Assembly (NCBI RefSeq): GCF_014648595.1
Contig: NZ_BMRK01000019.1
Span: forward strand, 37,161-81,956
Direction of reading: 5' to 3'
From: Nocardioides luteus
GTDB lineage: Bacteria; Actinomycetota; Actinomycetes; Propionibacteriales; Nocardioidaceae
Length of the DNA stretch: 44,796 nucleotides
How positions within the stretch are numbered: the first letter of the stretch is position 1; each line of letters begins with the position of its first letter. Below, piece by piece: positions 1 through 6,610 of this stretch. The notes below the pieces were generated by a model. It searched no databases. It worked only from the letters and a program-made list of their open reading frames with translations, and was not told where the DNA came from. The translations under genes were made by a program, and so were the position numbers.

Positions 1-129
1 GGCGGCCTTCGTAGCGGTGGGCTCCTCCCGGTCGCCGAGACTGATACTGACGGCCAGGATCACATTGTCGCTCCGCACCAGGTAGTGGCTGGCGTCGATG
101 TAGTCGGCCTCGAAGTCCTCGGGGATCAC
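1..129 (-). CDS. Unknown protein, N-terminal fragment cut by the window edge
   Basis: An open frame starts with GTG (VIPEDFEADYIDASHYLV) and runs off the left end of the window after 43 codons without a stop. Third codon positions are mostly G or C, as in the neighbours, which supports real coding. It begins 10 bases after the stop of the S24-like gene on the same strand, so the two may share a transcript. No clear ribosome-binding site is visible and the start is uncertain. I do not recognise the family from this fragment. Confidence 0.4.
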   Translation of the reverse strand, partial: MIPEDFEADYIDASHYLVRSDNVILAVSISLGDREEPTATKAA

Positions 130-139
130 AACCCGGCGT

Positions 140-517
140 TCACGGCATCCCGTCGAGGGTCGGGGCCGCAAGGGCGGCGACACCTACGTAGACGGTGTCG
201 GGCGGCAGCCAGCGGGTGCCCCGGTCGGAGCGGAGCACCGCGCGGCCGCGCTCGAGATCGAAGATGCCGACGCGGGTGCGACCGCCGGAGCGTACGACCG
301 CCACCTCACCGCGCCTGGGCCGACGAGGGTCGATCATCAGGTCGGAGCCGGGCGGCAGGCCGCGGGAGGTGAGATGGCCGCCGACGAGTCGGTGGATCAG
401 CGTTCCGTCCTCCGGCACCGGCGCCGGCGTCTCCTTCGGGGGCGCCGGCATCGCGACGGGAGCGACGTCGAACGGCAGCGGTACGTCCCACCGGGACCTG
501 CCGCGAGTCGATCTCAT
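140..517 (-). CDS. S24/S26 peptidase-like small protein, probably not catalytic
   Basis: This is a 125-residue protein. Its second half (about 45-115) has the order seen in the LexA/S24 beta fold: a GSDLMIDP segment where GDSM-x-P is expected, then PRRGEVAVVRSGGRTRVGIF, then a final VYVGV strand. The usual Ser-Met of the nucleophile loop and the Lys of the Ser-Lys dyad are not obvious, so peptidase activity is doubtful. The first 40 residues are Pro-rich and look unstructured. A TACGCT hexamer lies 7 nt before the ATG, suggesting a leaderless message. The family call rests on a short pattern; the role is unknown. Confidence 0.45.
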   Translation of the reverse strand: MRSTRGRSRWDVPLPFDVAPVAMPAPPKETPAPVPEDGTLIHRLVGGHLTSRGLPPGSDLMIDPRRPRRGEVAVVRSGGRTRVGIFDLERGRAVLRSDRGTRWLPPDTVYVGVAALAAPTLDGMP

Positions 518-524
518 GTTCGAA

Positions 525-530
525 AGCGTA
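525..530 (-). promoter_or_regulatory. Candidate -10 box, leaderless start of the S24-like gene
   Basis: TACGCT on the minus strand ends 7 nt before the ATG at 517, which would place transcription start at or next to the start codon. No convincing -35 was identified. Confidence 0.35.
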
Positions 531-628
531 CCGGTCCGCCCGGGCGCGCGTAACCGTCCGCAGACCACGGATACGCCCGAGCGGCCCCGCTCTCCCGCTC
601 GTGGCCCCGACCCGAGAGACTGTGACCC

Positions 629-1234
629 ATGACAGACGACGACCCCACGGACTGGGAGCGCGCGTACGTCCGTGGCACCACCGGCTGGGACCTCGGCGCT
701 CCCCTGGCCTACATCGAGGAGGATGCCGCGTTGCTCGGCGAGCCCGGCACCGCCTTCGCACCAGGCGCCGGCCGCGGCCACGATGCGGCAGGGCTGGCCG
801 CGGCCGGATGGCGCACGACTGTGGTCGACGTCTCGCCCACGGCGGCCGCCCATGCCGCTGAGCACTACCCCGACCTCACCTACGTGATCGGGGACGCGCT
901 CGACATCGATCTCGTCCTGGCCGCGACCGGTGGGCCGGTCGACCTGATGTGGGACCACACCTTCTTCTGTGCACTGCCGCCCGCCTGGCGCGACCGCGTC
1001 GGCGCCCTGGCCCGCGGGGTCGTACGCCCCGGCGGGCGAGTCGCATCGGGAGTCTTCCCCGTCGACCGCCCGAGCGAAGAGGCCGGACCGCCGTGGACCT
1101 ACGTCCCCGAGGACATGACCCGGGCCCTCGGCCCCGGCTTCAACCTGGTCCACCTCACCGAGCCGCGGCGGCTCAGCCCGCGACTGCCGTGGAGCCACCG
1201 CCTCGGGATCTGGCAGCGTTCCCGGAGGTCGTGA
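629..1234 (+). CDS. TPMT-family SAM-dependent methyltransferase
   Basis: This 201-residue protein has the opening signature of the thiopurine S-methyltransferase family: W-x8-G-x-TGWD-x-GAPL at residues 9-26. It is followed by the SAM-binding glycine loop PGAGRGHD at 45-52 and the acidic end of strand 2 (VVDVS) near 65-69. DLMWDHTFFCALPP at about 105-118 corresponds to the fourth strand and catalytic region. Bacterial members methylate small thiols, selenols or tellurite; the substrate here cannot be told. The gene is monocistronic and convergent with the PPOX gene, with a strong hairpin between them. GAGACT 7 nt before the ATG is a weak candidate -10 box. Confidence 0.8.
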   Translation: MTDDDPTDWERAYVRGTTGWDLGAPLAYIEEDAALLGEPGTAFAPGAGRGHDAAGLAAAGWRTTVVDVSPTAAAHAAEHYPDLTYVIGDALDIDLVLAATGGPVDLMWDHTFFCALPPAWRDRVGALARGVVRPGGRVASGVFPVDRPSEEAGPPWTYVPEDMTRALGPGFNLVHLTEPRRLSPRLPWSHRLGIWQRSRRS

Positions 1235-1266
1235 ACCTGAGAGTGACCTATAGGCCACTCTCAGGT
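1235..1266. terminator. Hairpin between convergent genes, probably a bidirectional terminator
   Basis: The arms ACCTGAGAGTG (1235-1245) and CACTCTCAGGT (1256-1266) are perfectly complementary over 11 bp. The 10-nt loop contains a second palindrome, CCTATAGG. No U-tract follows. The left arm begins at the last base of the methyltransferase stop codon, and the right arm lies just past the stop of the convergent PPOX gene. This position fits termination for both. Confidence 0.6.
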
Positions 1267-1284
1267 CCACAGCCCTCGGACCGT

Positions 1285-1755
1285 CTACGCCAGGCGCGCG
1301 GGGAATCCACCCGTGGCGACCGGACCCCAGTGCTTCGGCGTGATCCGGAGGAGGGACTTGTCCTGGTCGACCATCGCCTGGCGGTACTCGGCCCAGTCGG
1401 AGTGCTCGCCGGAGATGTTGCGGAAGTAGGTGACGAAGGCGTCCAACGCCTCCTCCCCCGCCCTCGCGTCGAGCACCTCGGTCTCACCGTCGACCTGCAC
1501 CCAGGCGCCGTTCCACTCGTCGGAGAGCACCAGGACGCTGACCTGCGGACGGCGTCGGGCGTTGCGGGTCTTGGCCCGCTCGGGGTAGGTCGCGATCACG
1601 ATGCGTCCGTCGTCGTCGACGCCGCCGGTGACCGGAGAGAGCTGCGGGGAGCCGTCGGCTCGGCTGGTCACCAGGACCATCTGGTGACGGGGGCGGACGA
1701 ACTCCAGGAGTCCCTCGAGGTCGACAGTCTTGTTCTCAGCGATCGTGCGTGGCAT
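1285..1755 (-). CDS. PPOX-fold (pyridoxamine oxidase-like) F420- or flavin-dependent protein
   Basis: This 156-residue protein has the split-barrel flavin/F420-binding fold. LLEFVRPRHQMVLVTSRADGSPQLSPV near residues 15-42 gives the first strands. IVIATYPERAKTRNARRRPQVSVLVLSDEWNGAWVQVDGETEVLD at about 52-97 is the typical K-x-RN-x3-P-x-V cofactor-binding region followed by the V-x-V-x-GxxEV strand. This is the pattern of actinobacterial 'PPOX class F420-dependent oxidoreductases'; the cofactor cannot be assigned from sequence alone. It overlaps the upstream VOC gene by 20 bases on the same strand, so the two are translationally linked. The substrate is unknown. Confidence 0.8.
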   Translation of the reverse strand: MPRTIAENKTVDLEGLLEFVRPRHQMVLVTSRADGSPQLSPVTGGVDDDGRIVIATYPERAKTRNARRRPQVSVLVLSDEWNGAWVQVDGETEVLDARAGEEALDAFVTYFRNISGEHSDWAEYRQAMVDQDKSLLRITPKHWGPVATGGFPARLA

Positions 1756-2362
1756 GACCCTTAGCCTGCCAGGTGAAGCCGTCCGGGTCGGTGAACTCCT
1801 CGCTGCCGCCGTTCAGGACGATCCCGTACGCAGCGGCCGGGTCGACCGCGACGCCGGTCTCCTTCTCCAGGGCTCGCCGGGGGTAGATCGCGAGCTGGAC
1901 CGCGCCGGGAGCGGAGTCGAACTCGGCGTACTTGCCGCCGAAGCTCCGCTTCACGCCCAGGCCGCGCTCGGCGTAGAAGCGCTTGCTGGCCTTGACGTCG
2001 GCGACGCCGAGGAGGAGGACGATGTCGTCGATCTCGCGGGTGGCGGGGCCGCGGTCCTTCTTCGCCGAGGTGGCCAGCTTCCAGATGGAGCCGTCGGGCG
2101 CCTGCAGGATCGCGCCGTAGCCCCACAGCGACTTCTCGGCGGGTTTGAGCGTGGTCGCGCCGGCGGCGAGGGCCGTCTCGAGGAGGCTGTCGACCGTGGA
2201 CGGCTGGCTGACGACCAGCGAGACGGTGAACGGTCGTCCGGAGCCGGTGCCAGGGCCTTCGCGCAGCGAGATCTGGTCGGTGAGGCCGAAGGCCTTCTCG
2301 TAGAACGCGCGGGCGTCGGTGAGGTCGGTGACGTCGAGGGTGAAGGTCTCAAGAGTGAACAT
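1736..2362 (-). CDS. VOC (glyoxalase/bleomycin resistance) family protein, two-module
   Basis: This 208-residue protein contains two beta-alpha-beta3 modules. The first (about 1-105) opens with FTLDVTDLTDARAFYEKAFGL and ends at APDGSIWKLATS. The second (about 112-203) contains VADVKASKRFYAERGLGVKRSFG and ends at DPDGFTWQAKG. Both modules carry the characteristic 'ARxFYxxxFGL' helix and 'DPDG' turn. Metal ligands are not fully conserved, so activity may be binding or metal-independent chemistry. It is first in a two-gene operon with the PPOX gene. TAGGCT 6 nt before the ATG suggests a leaderless transcript. The substrate is unknown. Confidence 0.8.
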   Translation of the reverse strand: MFTLETFTLDVTDLTDARAFYEKAFGLTDQISLREGPGTGSGRPFTVSLVVSQPSTVDSLLETALAAGATTLKPAEKSLWGYGAILQAPDGSIWKLATSAKKDRGPATREIDDIVLLLGVADVKASKRFYAERGLGVKRSFGGKYAEFDSAPGAVQLAIYPRRALEKETGVAVDPAAAYGIVLNGGSEEFTDPDGFTWQAKGHATHDR

Positions 2363-2368
2363 GCCTCG

Positions 2369-2374
2369 AGCCTA
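2369..2374 (-). promoter_or_regulatory. Candidate -10 box, leaderless start of the VOC gene
   Basis: TAGGCT on the minus strand with a 6-nt gap to the ATG at 2362. The rest of 2375-2581 is the divergent region shared with the ABC transporter, and I see no other feature in it. Confidence 0.5.
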
Positions 2375-2581
2375 GGAATCCGGCCGCGTCGGGGCTTCTC
2401 GATTCCTGACCGCTGCTGACCGTTCCCGCCCGTCCAGCGTGCAGAACAATCCGTTCCGGATTTTCGCGTCATGGGTCCCGGGGCATGCCGTCTCACCTCC
2501 GCGCTGGCCGTCCTTCGGTGGGAGTTGGGCGGCCAGCGTCCTTACAGACGGCTAAGAATCCGCTCGATCACCCGCACGCGA

Positions 2582-2611
2582 TTGGGCCGGTGGCGTACGC
2601 CTTCTTAGACT
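2582..2611 (+). promoter_or_regulatory. Candidate promoter of the ABC transporter/ctaA operon, leaderless
   Basis: TTGGGC (2582-2587) and TAGACT (2606-2611) are separated by 18 bp. The hexamer ends 6 nt before the GTG at 2618, so the transcript would start at or near the start codon. Confidence 0.5.
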
Positions 2612-2617
2612 GCCGCC

Positions 2618-3565
2618 GTGGAATCTTCCGTCGCCAGGCCCGCTGTCGAGGTTCGCGACCTGCGCATGGCCTACGGCGACAAGACGGCAGTCGACGGGCT
2701 CACGCTGAGCGTCGCCGAAGGCTCGATCACGGCCGTGCTCGGTCCCAACGGCGCCGGGAAGACGACCACGCTGGAGACGTGCGAGGGCTACCGCAAGCCC
2801 CAGCAGGGCACGGTCCGCGTGCTCGGGCTCGACCCGATCGCCGACCGCAAGCAGCTGCTCCCCCGCATCGGCGTGATGCTGCAGGGGCAGGGCGCCTGGA
2901 GTGGCGTACGCGCCATGGAGATGCTCAAGCACATCTCCCGGCTCCACGCCCACCCGCTCGACGTCGACGAGCTCGCCGAGCGGCTCGGGCTGGGCGAGTG
3001 CGGCCGCACCCCCTACCGGCGGCTCTCCGGCGGCCAGCAGCAGCGGCTCGGCCTGGCGATGGCCCTGGTCGGTCGCCCTGAGCTGGTCTTCGTGGACGAG
3101 CCGACGGCGGGCATGGACCCGCAGGGGCGGCGTACGACCTGGGAGCTGCTCCGCGAGCTGCGCGCCGACGGGGTGACCGTCGTGCTGACCACCCACTACC
3201 TGGAGGAGGCCGAGGAGCTGGCCGACCAGGTGCACATCATCGACCGCGGCCGGATGATCGCCTCGGGCTCCCCGCTGGAGCTGACCCGCGGCGGCGCGAC
3301 CGCCACGGTCCGTCTGGTCGTGACCAAGCCCTTCCCGCCCGGGGCCCGCGAGTCGCTGCGCAAGGCGCTCGGCGAGGACACCGAGGTGACCCTGCTCGAC
3401 GAGCGTTCGATGCGGGTCACCGGCAGAGCCGACCCGACCACGCTGGCCAAGGTGAGCCGGTGGTGCGAGGAGAACGACGTCCTCCCGGAGTCGCTGACCC
3501 TGGGCCGCAGGAGCCTCGAGGACGTCTTCCTCGACCTCACCGGAGAGAAGCTGGAACATGTCTGA
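2618..3565 (+). CDS. ABC transporter ATP-binding protein
   Basis: This 315-residue protein energises export or import by hydrolysing ATP, in complex with the permease encoded next. Walker A GPNGAGKTT lies at about 44-52, the signature LSGGQQQRLGLAMA at about 135-148, Walker B ELVFVDEPTAGMD at about 154-166 and the H-loop TTHY near 191. The C-terminal 80 residues form the extra domain found in DrrA/NatA-type exporters and end in LEDVFLDLTG. The gene overlaps the permease by 8 bases. This ABC pair next to ctaA is also found in mycobacteria (Rv1457c-Rv1458c beside ctaA), so a link to heme or oxidase biogenesis is a reasonable but unproven inference. Confidence 0.9.
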   Translation: MESSVARPAVEVRDLRMAYGDKTAVDGLTLSVAEGSITAVLGPNGAGKTTTLETCEGYRKPQQGTVRVLGLDPIADRKQLLPRIGVMLQGQGAWSGVRAMEMLKHISRLHAHPLDVDELAERLGLGECGRTPYRRLSGGQQQRLGLAMALVGRPELVFVDEPTAGMDPQGRRTTWELLRELRADGVTVVLTTHYLEEAEELADQVHIIDRGRMIASGSPLELTRGGATATVRLVVTKPFPPGARESLRKALGEDTEVTLLDERSMRVTGRADPTTLAKVSRWCEENDVLPESLTLGRRSLEDVFLDLTGEKLEHV

Positions 3566-4349
3566 GGTGGCCACTGGGACCTTCACCCCCAAGCCCGGCG
3601 GTGCCCCGATCACCCAGCAGGTGGTCGCCCAGGCGCTGATGGAGGCCAAGCTGATGCTCCGCAACGGCGAGCAGCTCCTCCTCGCCGTCGTGATCCCGGT
3701 GATGGTGCTGATCGGCGGCGTCACCGCCGGCAACGCGATCGACCTCGACCTCGGCAGCGACCGCGGCCTGGTCGACATCCTGACCCCGGGCGTCCTCGCC
3801 CTCGCGATCATGTCGACGTCCTTCACCAGCCTCGCGATCGCGACCGGGTTCGAGCGGCGCTACGGCGTGATCAAGCGGCTCGGCGCCTCGCCGCTGCCCC
3901 GCACCGGCCTGCTCGCCGGCAAGGTGCTCGCGCTCGGCTGCGTACAGCTCGTGCAGCTGTTCATCATCGGCGGCGTCGGCCAGGTCCTCGGCTGGACCCC
4001 CGCTGCCGGCTTCGGCACGGTGGTCGCCTTCTTCCTGGCCATCGCCGGCGGCACTCTGGCCTTCGCCGCGCTCGGGCTCTTCGTCGCCGGTGTGCTGCGC
4101 GCCGAGGCGACGCTGGCCGCTGCCAACCTGATCTACTTGCTCCTCCTCGCCGGGGGCGCCGTGGTGCTTCCGCTGACCGCCTACGGCGCCTATGGAGACG
4201 TCGCCCGTTGGCTGCCGTCGGGAGCGCTGGGAGAGGCGGTACGCACCGCCTTCCTCGACGGCGCTCCCGCCTGGCGGGACGTCGGGGTGCTCCTCGCCTG
4301 GGCGCTCCTCGGCTCCACCCTCACAGCTAGGACCTTCAAGTGGGAATGA
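3558..4349 (+). CDS. ABC-2 type transporter permease
   Basis: This 263-residue integral membrane protein has about six hydrophobic segments: roughly 46-64 (LLLAVVIPVMVLIGGVTAG), 75-98, 120-145, 150-182 (including AFFLAIAGGTLAFAALGLFVAG), 188-208 and 240-256. The central loop ATGFERRYGVIKRLGASPLPRTGLLAGKV is the hallmark of ABC-2 permeases. It is the membrane partner of the preceding ATPase, whose stop it overlaps. Its own stop overlaps the ATG of ctaA (ATGA), so all three genes are translationally coupled. The transported substrate is unknown. Confidence 0.88.
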   Translation: MSEVATGTFTPKPGGAPITQQVVAQALMEAKLMLRNGEQLLLAVVIPVMVLIGGVTAGNAIDLDLGSDRGLVDILTPGVLALAIMSTSFTSLAIATGFERRYGVIKRLGASPLPRTGLLAGKVLALGCVQLVQLFIIGGVGQVLGWTPAAGFGTVVAFFLAIAGGTLAFAALGLFVAGVLRAEATLAAANLIYLLLLAGGAVVLPLTAYGAYGDVARWLPSGALGEAVRTAFLDGAPAWRDVGVLLAWALLGSTLTARTFKWE

Positions 4350-5272
4350 CCCTTCGACAAGCTCAGGACGGCGCGCCCAGCGAACCTCCGGCCGACCCCG
4401 ACGCCAGCGCCAAGGACAAGGCTCTCGGCTGGCTCCGCGACCACGCGTTCGGGCTGGCCATCGCCAACCTGATCGCCAACATCGGCATCGTGGTGACCGG
4501 TGCGGTCGTCCGGCTGACCGGCTCCGGCCTCGGCTGCCCGACGTGGCCCAAGTGCACCGAGGAGTCGTATGTGACTCATGAGGCGCTCGGGATCAACGGG
4601 GTCATCGAGTTCGGCAACCGGCTGCTGACCTACGTGCTGGCTGCCATCGCGATCCTGGTCGTCGTCGCGGTGTGGAAGCGCGGCGGCACCGTCCGCACCT
4701 TGGCGATCATCATCGCCTGCGGTGTCCCGCTGCAGGGGGTCATCGGCGGCATCACCGTCCTCACCCAGCTCAACCCCTACGTCGTCGCGCTCCATCTGCT
4801 CGCCTCGATGGGGATGGTCGGCCTGTGCGTCTGGCTCCTCGACGACCTCCGCTCACCGCGGCGCGCGGCAGCACCCCGCAGCGTACGCATCGCCGCGATC
4901 GTCACCTTCGTCCTCGGCTGGCTCACGCTCTGGCTCGGCACCGTGGTGACCGGATCCGGCCCCCACTCCGGCGACCTCGACTCCCGCCGCACCGGACTCG
5001 ACCCGCAGCTGATGTCCCACATCCACGCCTACGCGGTCTACGCGCTCGTCGCCGCGACCCTGGTCACCCTGTGGCTCGGCCGCAAGCACGCGTACGTCCG
5101 CCGGGTGACGATCGTCCTGCTGGTCATCGAGCTCGCCCAGGGCCTGATCGGCTGGGTGCAGTACCTCACCGACCTCCCCGTCGTCCTGGTCGGCTTCCAC
5201 ATGCTCGGCGCCGCGCTCATCTCCGCCGGGATCGCCCGCGTGGTGTGCTCCGTGCGCGCCCGCTCCGTCTGA
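4346..5272 (+). CDS. ctaA: Heme A synthase (COX15/CtaA)
   Basis: This enzyme oxidises the C8 methyl of heme O to give heme A for cytochrome aa3 oxidase. The 308-residue membrane protein has eight predicted helices. The first helix ends in TGAVVRLTGSGLGCPTWP, followed by the Cys64/Cys70 pair of the first extracellular loop. Heme-ligand candidates are His150 (VALHLLASM), His225/His227 (SHIHAY) and His285 (VGFHMLGA). At the first His site the E-x2-H-R motif reads E88-F-G-N91-R, with Asn in place of His. The ATG at 4346 overlaps the permease stop. The first dozen residues (MTLRQAQDGAP) are encoded by a dispersed intergenic repeat, so they may not belong to the ancestral protein; a later start is possible. 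Confidence 0.92.
   Translation: MTLRQAQDGAPSEPPADPDASAKDKALGWLRDHAFGLAIANLIANIGIVVTGAVVRLTGSGLGCPTWPKCTEESYVTHEALGINGVIEFGNRLLTYVLAAIAILVVVAVWKRGGTVRTLAIIIACGVPLQGVIGGITVLTQLNPYVVALHLLASMGMVGLCVWLLDDLRSPRRAAAPRSVRIAAIVTFVLGWLTLWLGTVVTGSGPHSGDLDSRRTGLDPQLMSHIHAYAVYALVAATLVTLWLGRKHAYVRRVTIVLLVIELAQGLIGWVQYLTDLPVVLVGFHMLGAALISAGIARVVCSVRARSV
4348..4371. repeat. Copy of the dispersed CTTCGACAAGCTCAGG element inside the ctaA start
   Basis: The stretch contains CCCTTCGACAAGCTCAGGAC. This short sequence is one I recognise as recurring, usually between genes, in many high-GC genomes, where its translations (LRQAQD, or LSLSKG on the other strand) turn up as spurious protein ends. Here it sits across the permease/ctaA junction and supplies the first codons of ctaA. 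Confidence 0.6.
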
Positions 5273-5282
5273 CCGATTCAGC

Positions 5283-5380
5283 GCTGGTCGAGCCCCCCTC
5301 GCTGGTCGAGCCCCCTCGCTGGTCGAGCCCCCTCGCTGGTCGAGCCCCTCGCTGGTCGAGCCCGCGAGCGCAAGCGAGCG
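5283..5380. repeat. Five tandem GCTGGTCGAG units ending in an actinobacterial palindromic repeat
   Basis: Copies of GCTGGTCGAG begin at 5283, 5301, 5318, 5335 and 5351, spaced 18, 17, 17 and 16 bp and joined by C-rich linkers. The last copy runs into GCGAGCGCAAGCGAGCGG and TATCGAGACC, the form in which this element is common in Nocardioides-like genomes. An inverted copy, CTCGACCAGC, lies at 5474-5483 beyond the hairpin. The array fills the space between the convergent ctaA and ctaB genes. Confidence 0.85.
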
Positions 5381-5383
5381 GTA

Positions 5384-5434
5384 TCGAGACCAACACGGTC
5401 CCCTCGGAGTTCGAGGGGACCGTGTTGGTCTCGA
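5384..5434. terminator. Perfect 23-bp stem hairpin between ctaA and ctaB
   Basis: The arms 5384-5406 and 5412-5434 are complementary without mismatch around the 5-nt loop GAGTT. The left arm begins TCGAGACCAACACGG. The site is central between the convergent stops of ctaA (5272) and ctaB (5501), so a bidirectional terminator is the likely role. No U-tract follows. Confidence 0.7.
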
Positions 5435-5500
5435 CGTTGGTCTCGACACGCCTCCGCCCAGCGGCTCCGGCGGCTCGACCAGCGCAGGGTCGGCGCAGGG

Positions 5501-6439
5501 TCAGCGCAGGAGCGGGTCGACCGCGAGGGCGACGAAGAGCAGGCTCAGGTAGAGGTTGCTGCTGTGGAAGAGCTGCATCGGGCGGATCTTGGTGAGGTCC
5601 TCGGTGCCCTTGGCCCGGGCGTGGAGCTGGTGGGCCTGGACGAGGAAGACGACGCCGAGAGCGATGGCGGCGACCGGGTAGAGCCAGCCGGTGTCGGCGA
5701 CGGGCCACATCAGCAGCGAGGTCGCGACCATGATCCAGGAGTAGGCCACGATCTGACCGCCGACGTGACGGGCCGACTTGACCACCGGCAGCATCGGCAC
5801 GTCGACCTGCTTGTAGTCCTCGCGGTAGCGCAGCGCCAGCGCCCAGGTGTGCGGCGGGGTCCAGAAGAAGACCACCATGAAGAGGATGAGCGGCTCCCAG
5901 CTCACCTGGTTGGTGACCGCGGTCCAGCCGATCAGGGTCGGGAAGCAGCCGGCGATGCCGCCCCAGACGATGTTCTGGGTGGTGCGCCGCTTGAGCAGCA
6001 TGGTGTAGACGAAGACGTAGAACGCGTTGGCGGCCAGCGACAGACCCGCCGAGAGCCAGTTGACGAAGAGGCCGAGCACCACGACCGACAGGGCCGCGAG
6101 GACCGAGCCGAAGATCAGAGCCGCGCGCGGGGTGACCACGTGACGCGGGAGAGCGCGGCGTCGCGTACGCCTCATCTGCTCGTCGATGTCGCGGTCGTAG
6201 ACGCAGTTGAAGACCGAGGCCGAGCCGGCCGAGAAGATCCCGCCGACGACGGTGGCGGCGACCAGGCCGACGCCCGGGACGCCCTGCGCGGCGAAGAACA
6301 TCACCGGCACGGTGGTCAGCAGCAGCAGCTCGATCACGCGGGGCTTCGTCAAGGAGACGTACGCCGAGATGACATCGCGCATAGACGCGCGGTCGCTACG
6401 CTGGTCGAGGTCGGGGACCGGCTGTTCGACGTGCGTCAC
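5501..6439 (-). CDS. ctaB: Protoheme IX farnesyltransferase (heme O synthase)
   Basis: This UbiA-family membrane prenyltransferase attaches farnesyl to heme B to make heme O, the substrate of the CtaA encoded opposite. The 312-residue protein has [19 protein letters not shown] at 27-45, the first Asp-rich motif N78-x3-D82-x3-D86, and the second polar loop [19 protein letters not shown] near 215-233. About nine hydrophobic segments are visible. I chose the GTG at 6439 because GAAGGA lies upstream; an internal ATG at 6382 would give 293 residues. It is divergent from tkt. Bases 6440-6610 are the shared regulatory region. Confidence 0.93.
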   Translation of the reverse strand: MTHVEQPVPDLDQRSDRASMRDVISAYVSLTKPRVIELLLLTTVPVMFFAAQGVPGVGLVAATVVGGIFSAGSASVFNCVYDRDIDEQMRRTRRRALPRHVVTPRAALIFGSVLAALSVVVLGLFVNWLSAGLSLAANAFYVFVYTMLLKRRTTQNIVWGGIAGCFPTLIGWTAVTNQVSWEPLILFMVVFFWTPPHTWALALRYREDYKQVDVPMLPVVKSARHVGGQIVAYSWIMVATSLLMWPVADTGWLYPVAAIALGVVFLVQAHQLHARAKGTEDLTKIRPMQLFHSSNLYLSLLFVALAVDPLLR

Positions 6440-6610
6440 GGAGAAGATCCTTCTCGATCGGGTTGAGGCGTCACATGCGCGACATACCTTCAGTACACAG
6501 CATGCGGCTCGCAGTCTAACCCGGGGCGTGAGTAGGCTCGGATTCGGCAGCCCCCCACGGCCACCCCAAGAACTTCCCAAGTGGACTCTACGAATTGGAA
6601 AAGGCACCTC

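Noticed and set aside
1235-1266. Hairpin as an attachment site or mobile-element end
   Set aside because: There is no direct repeat, integrase or tRNA near it. Its place between two convergent stops is explained by termination.
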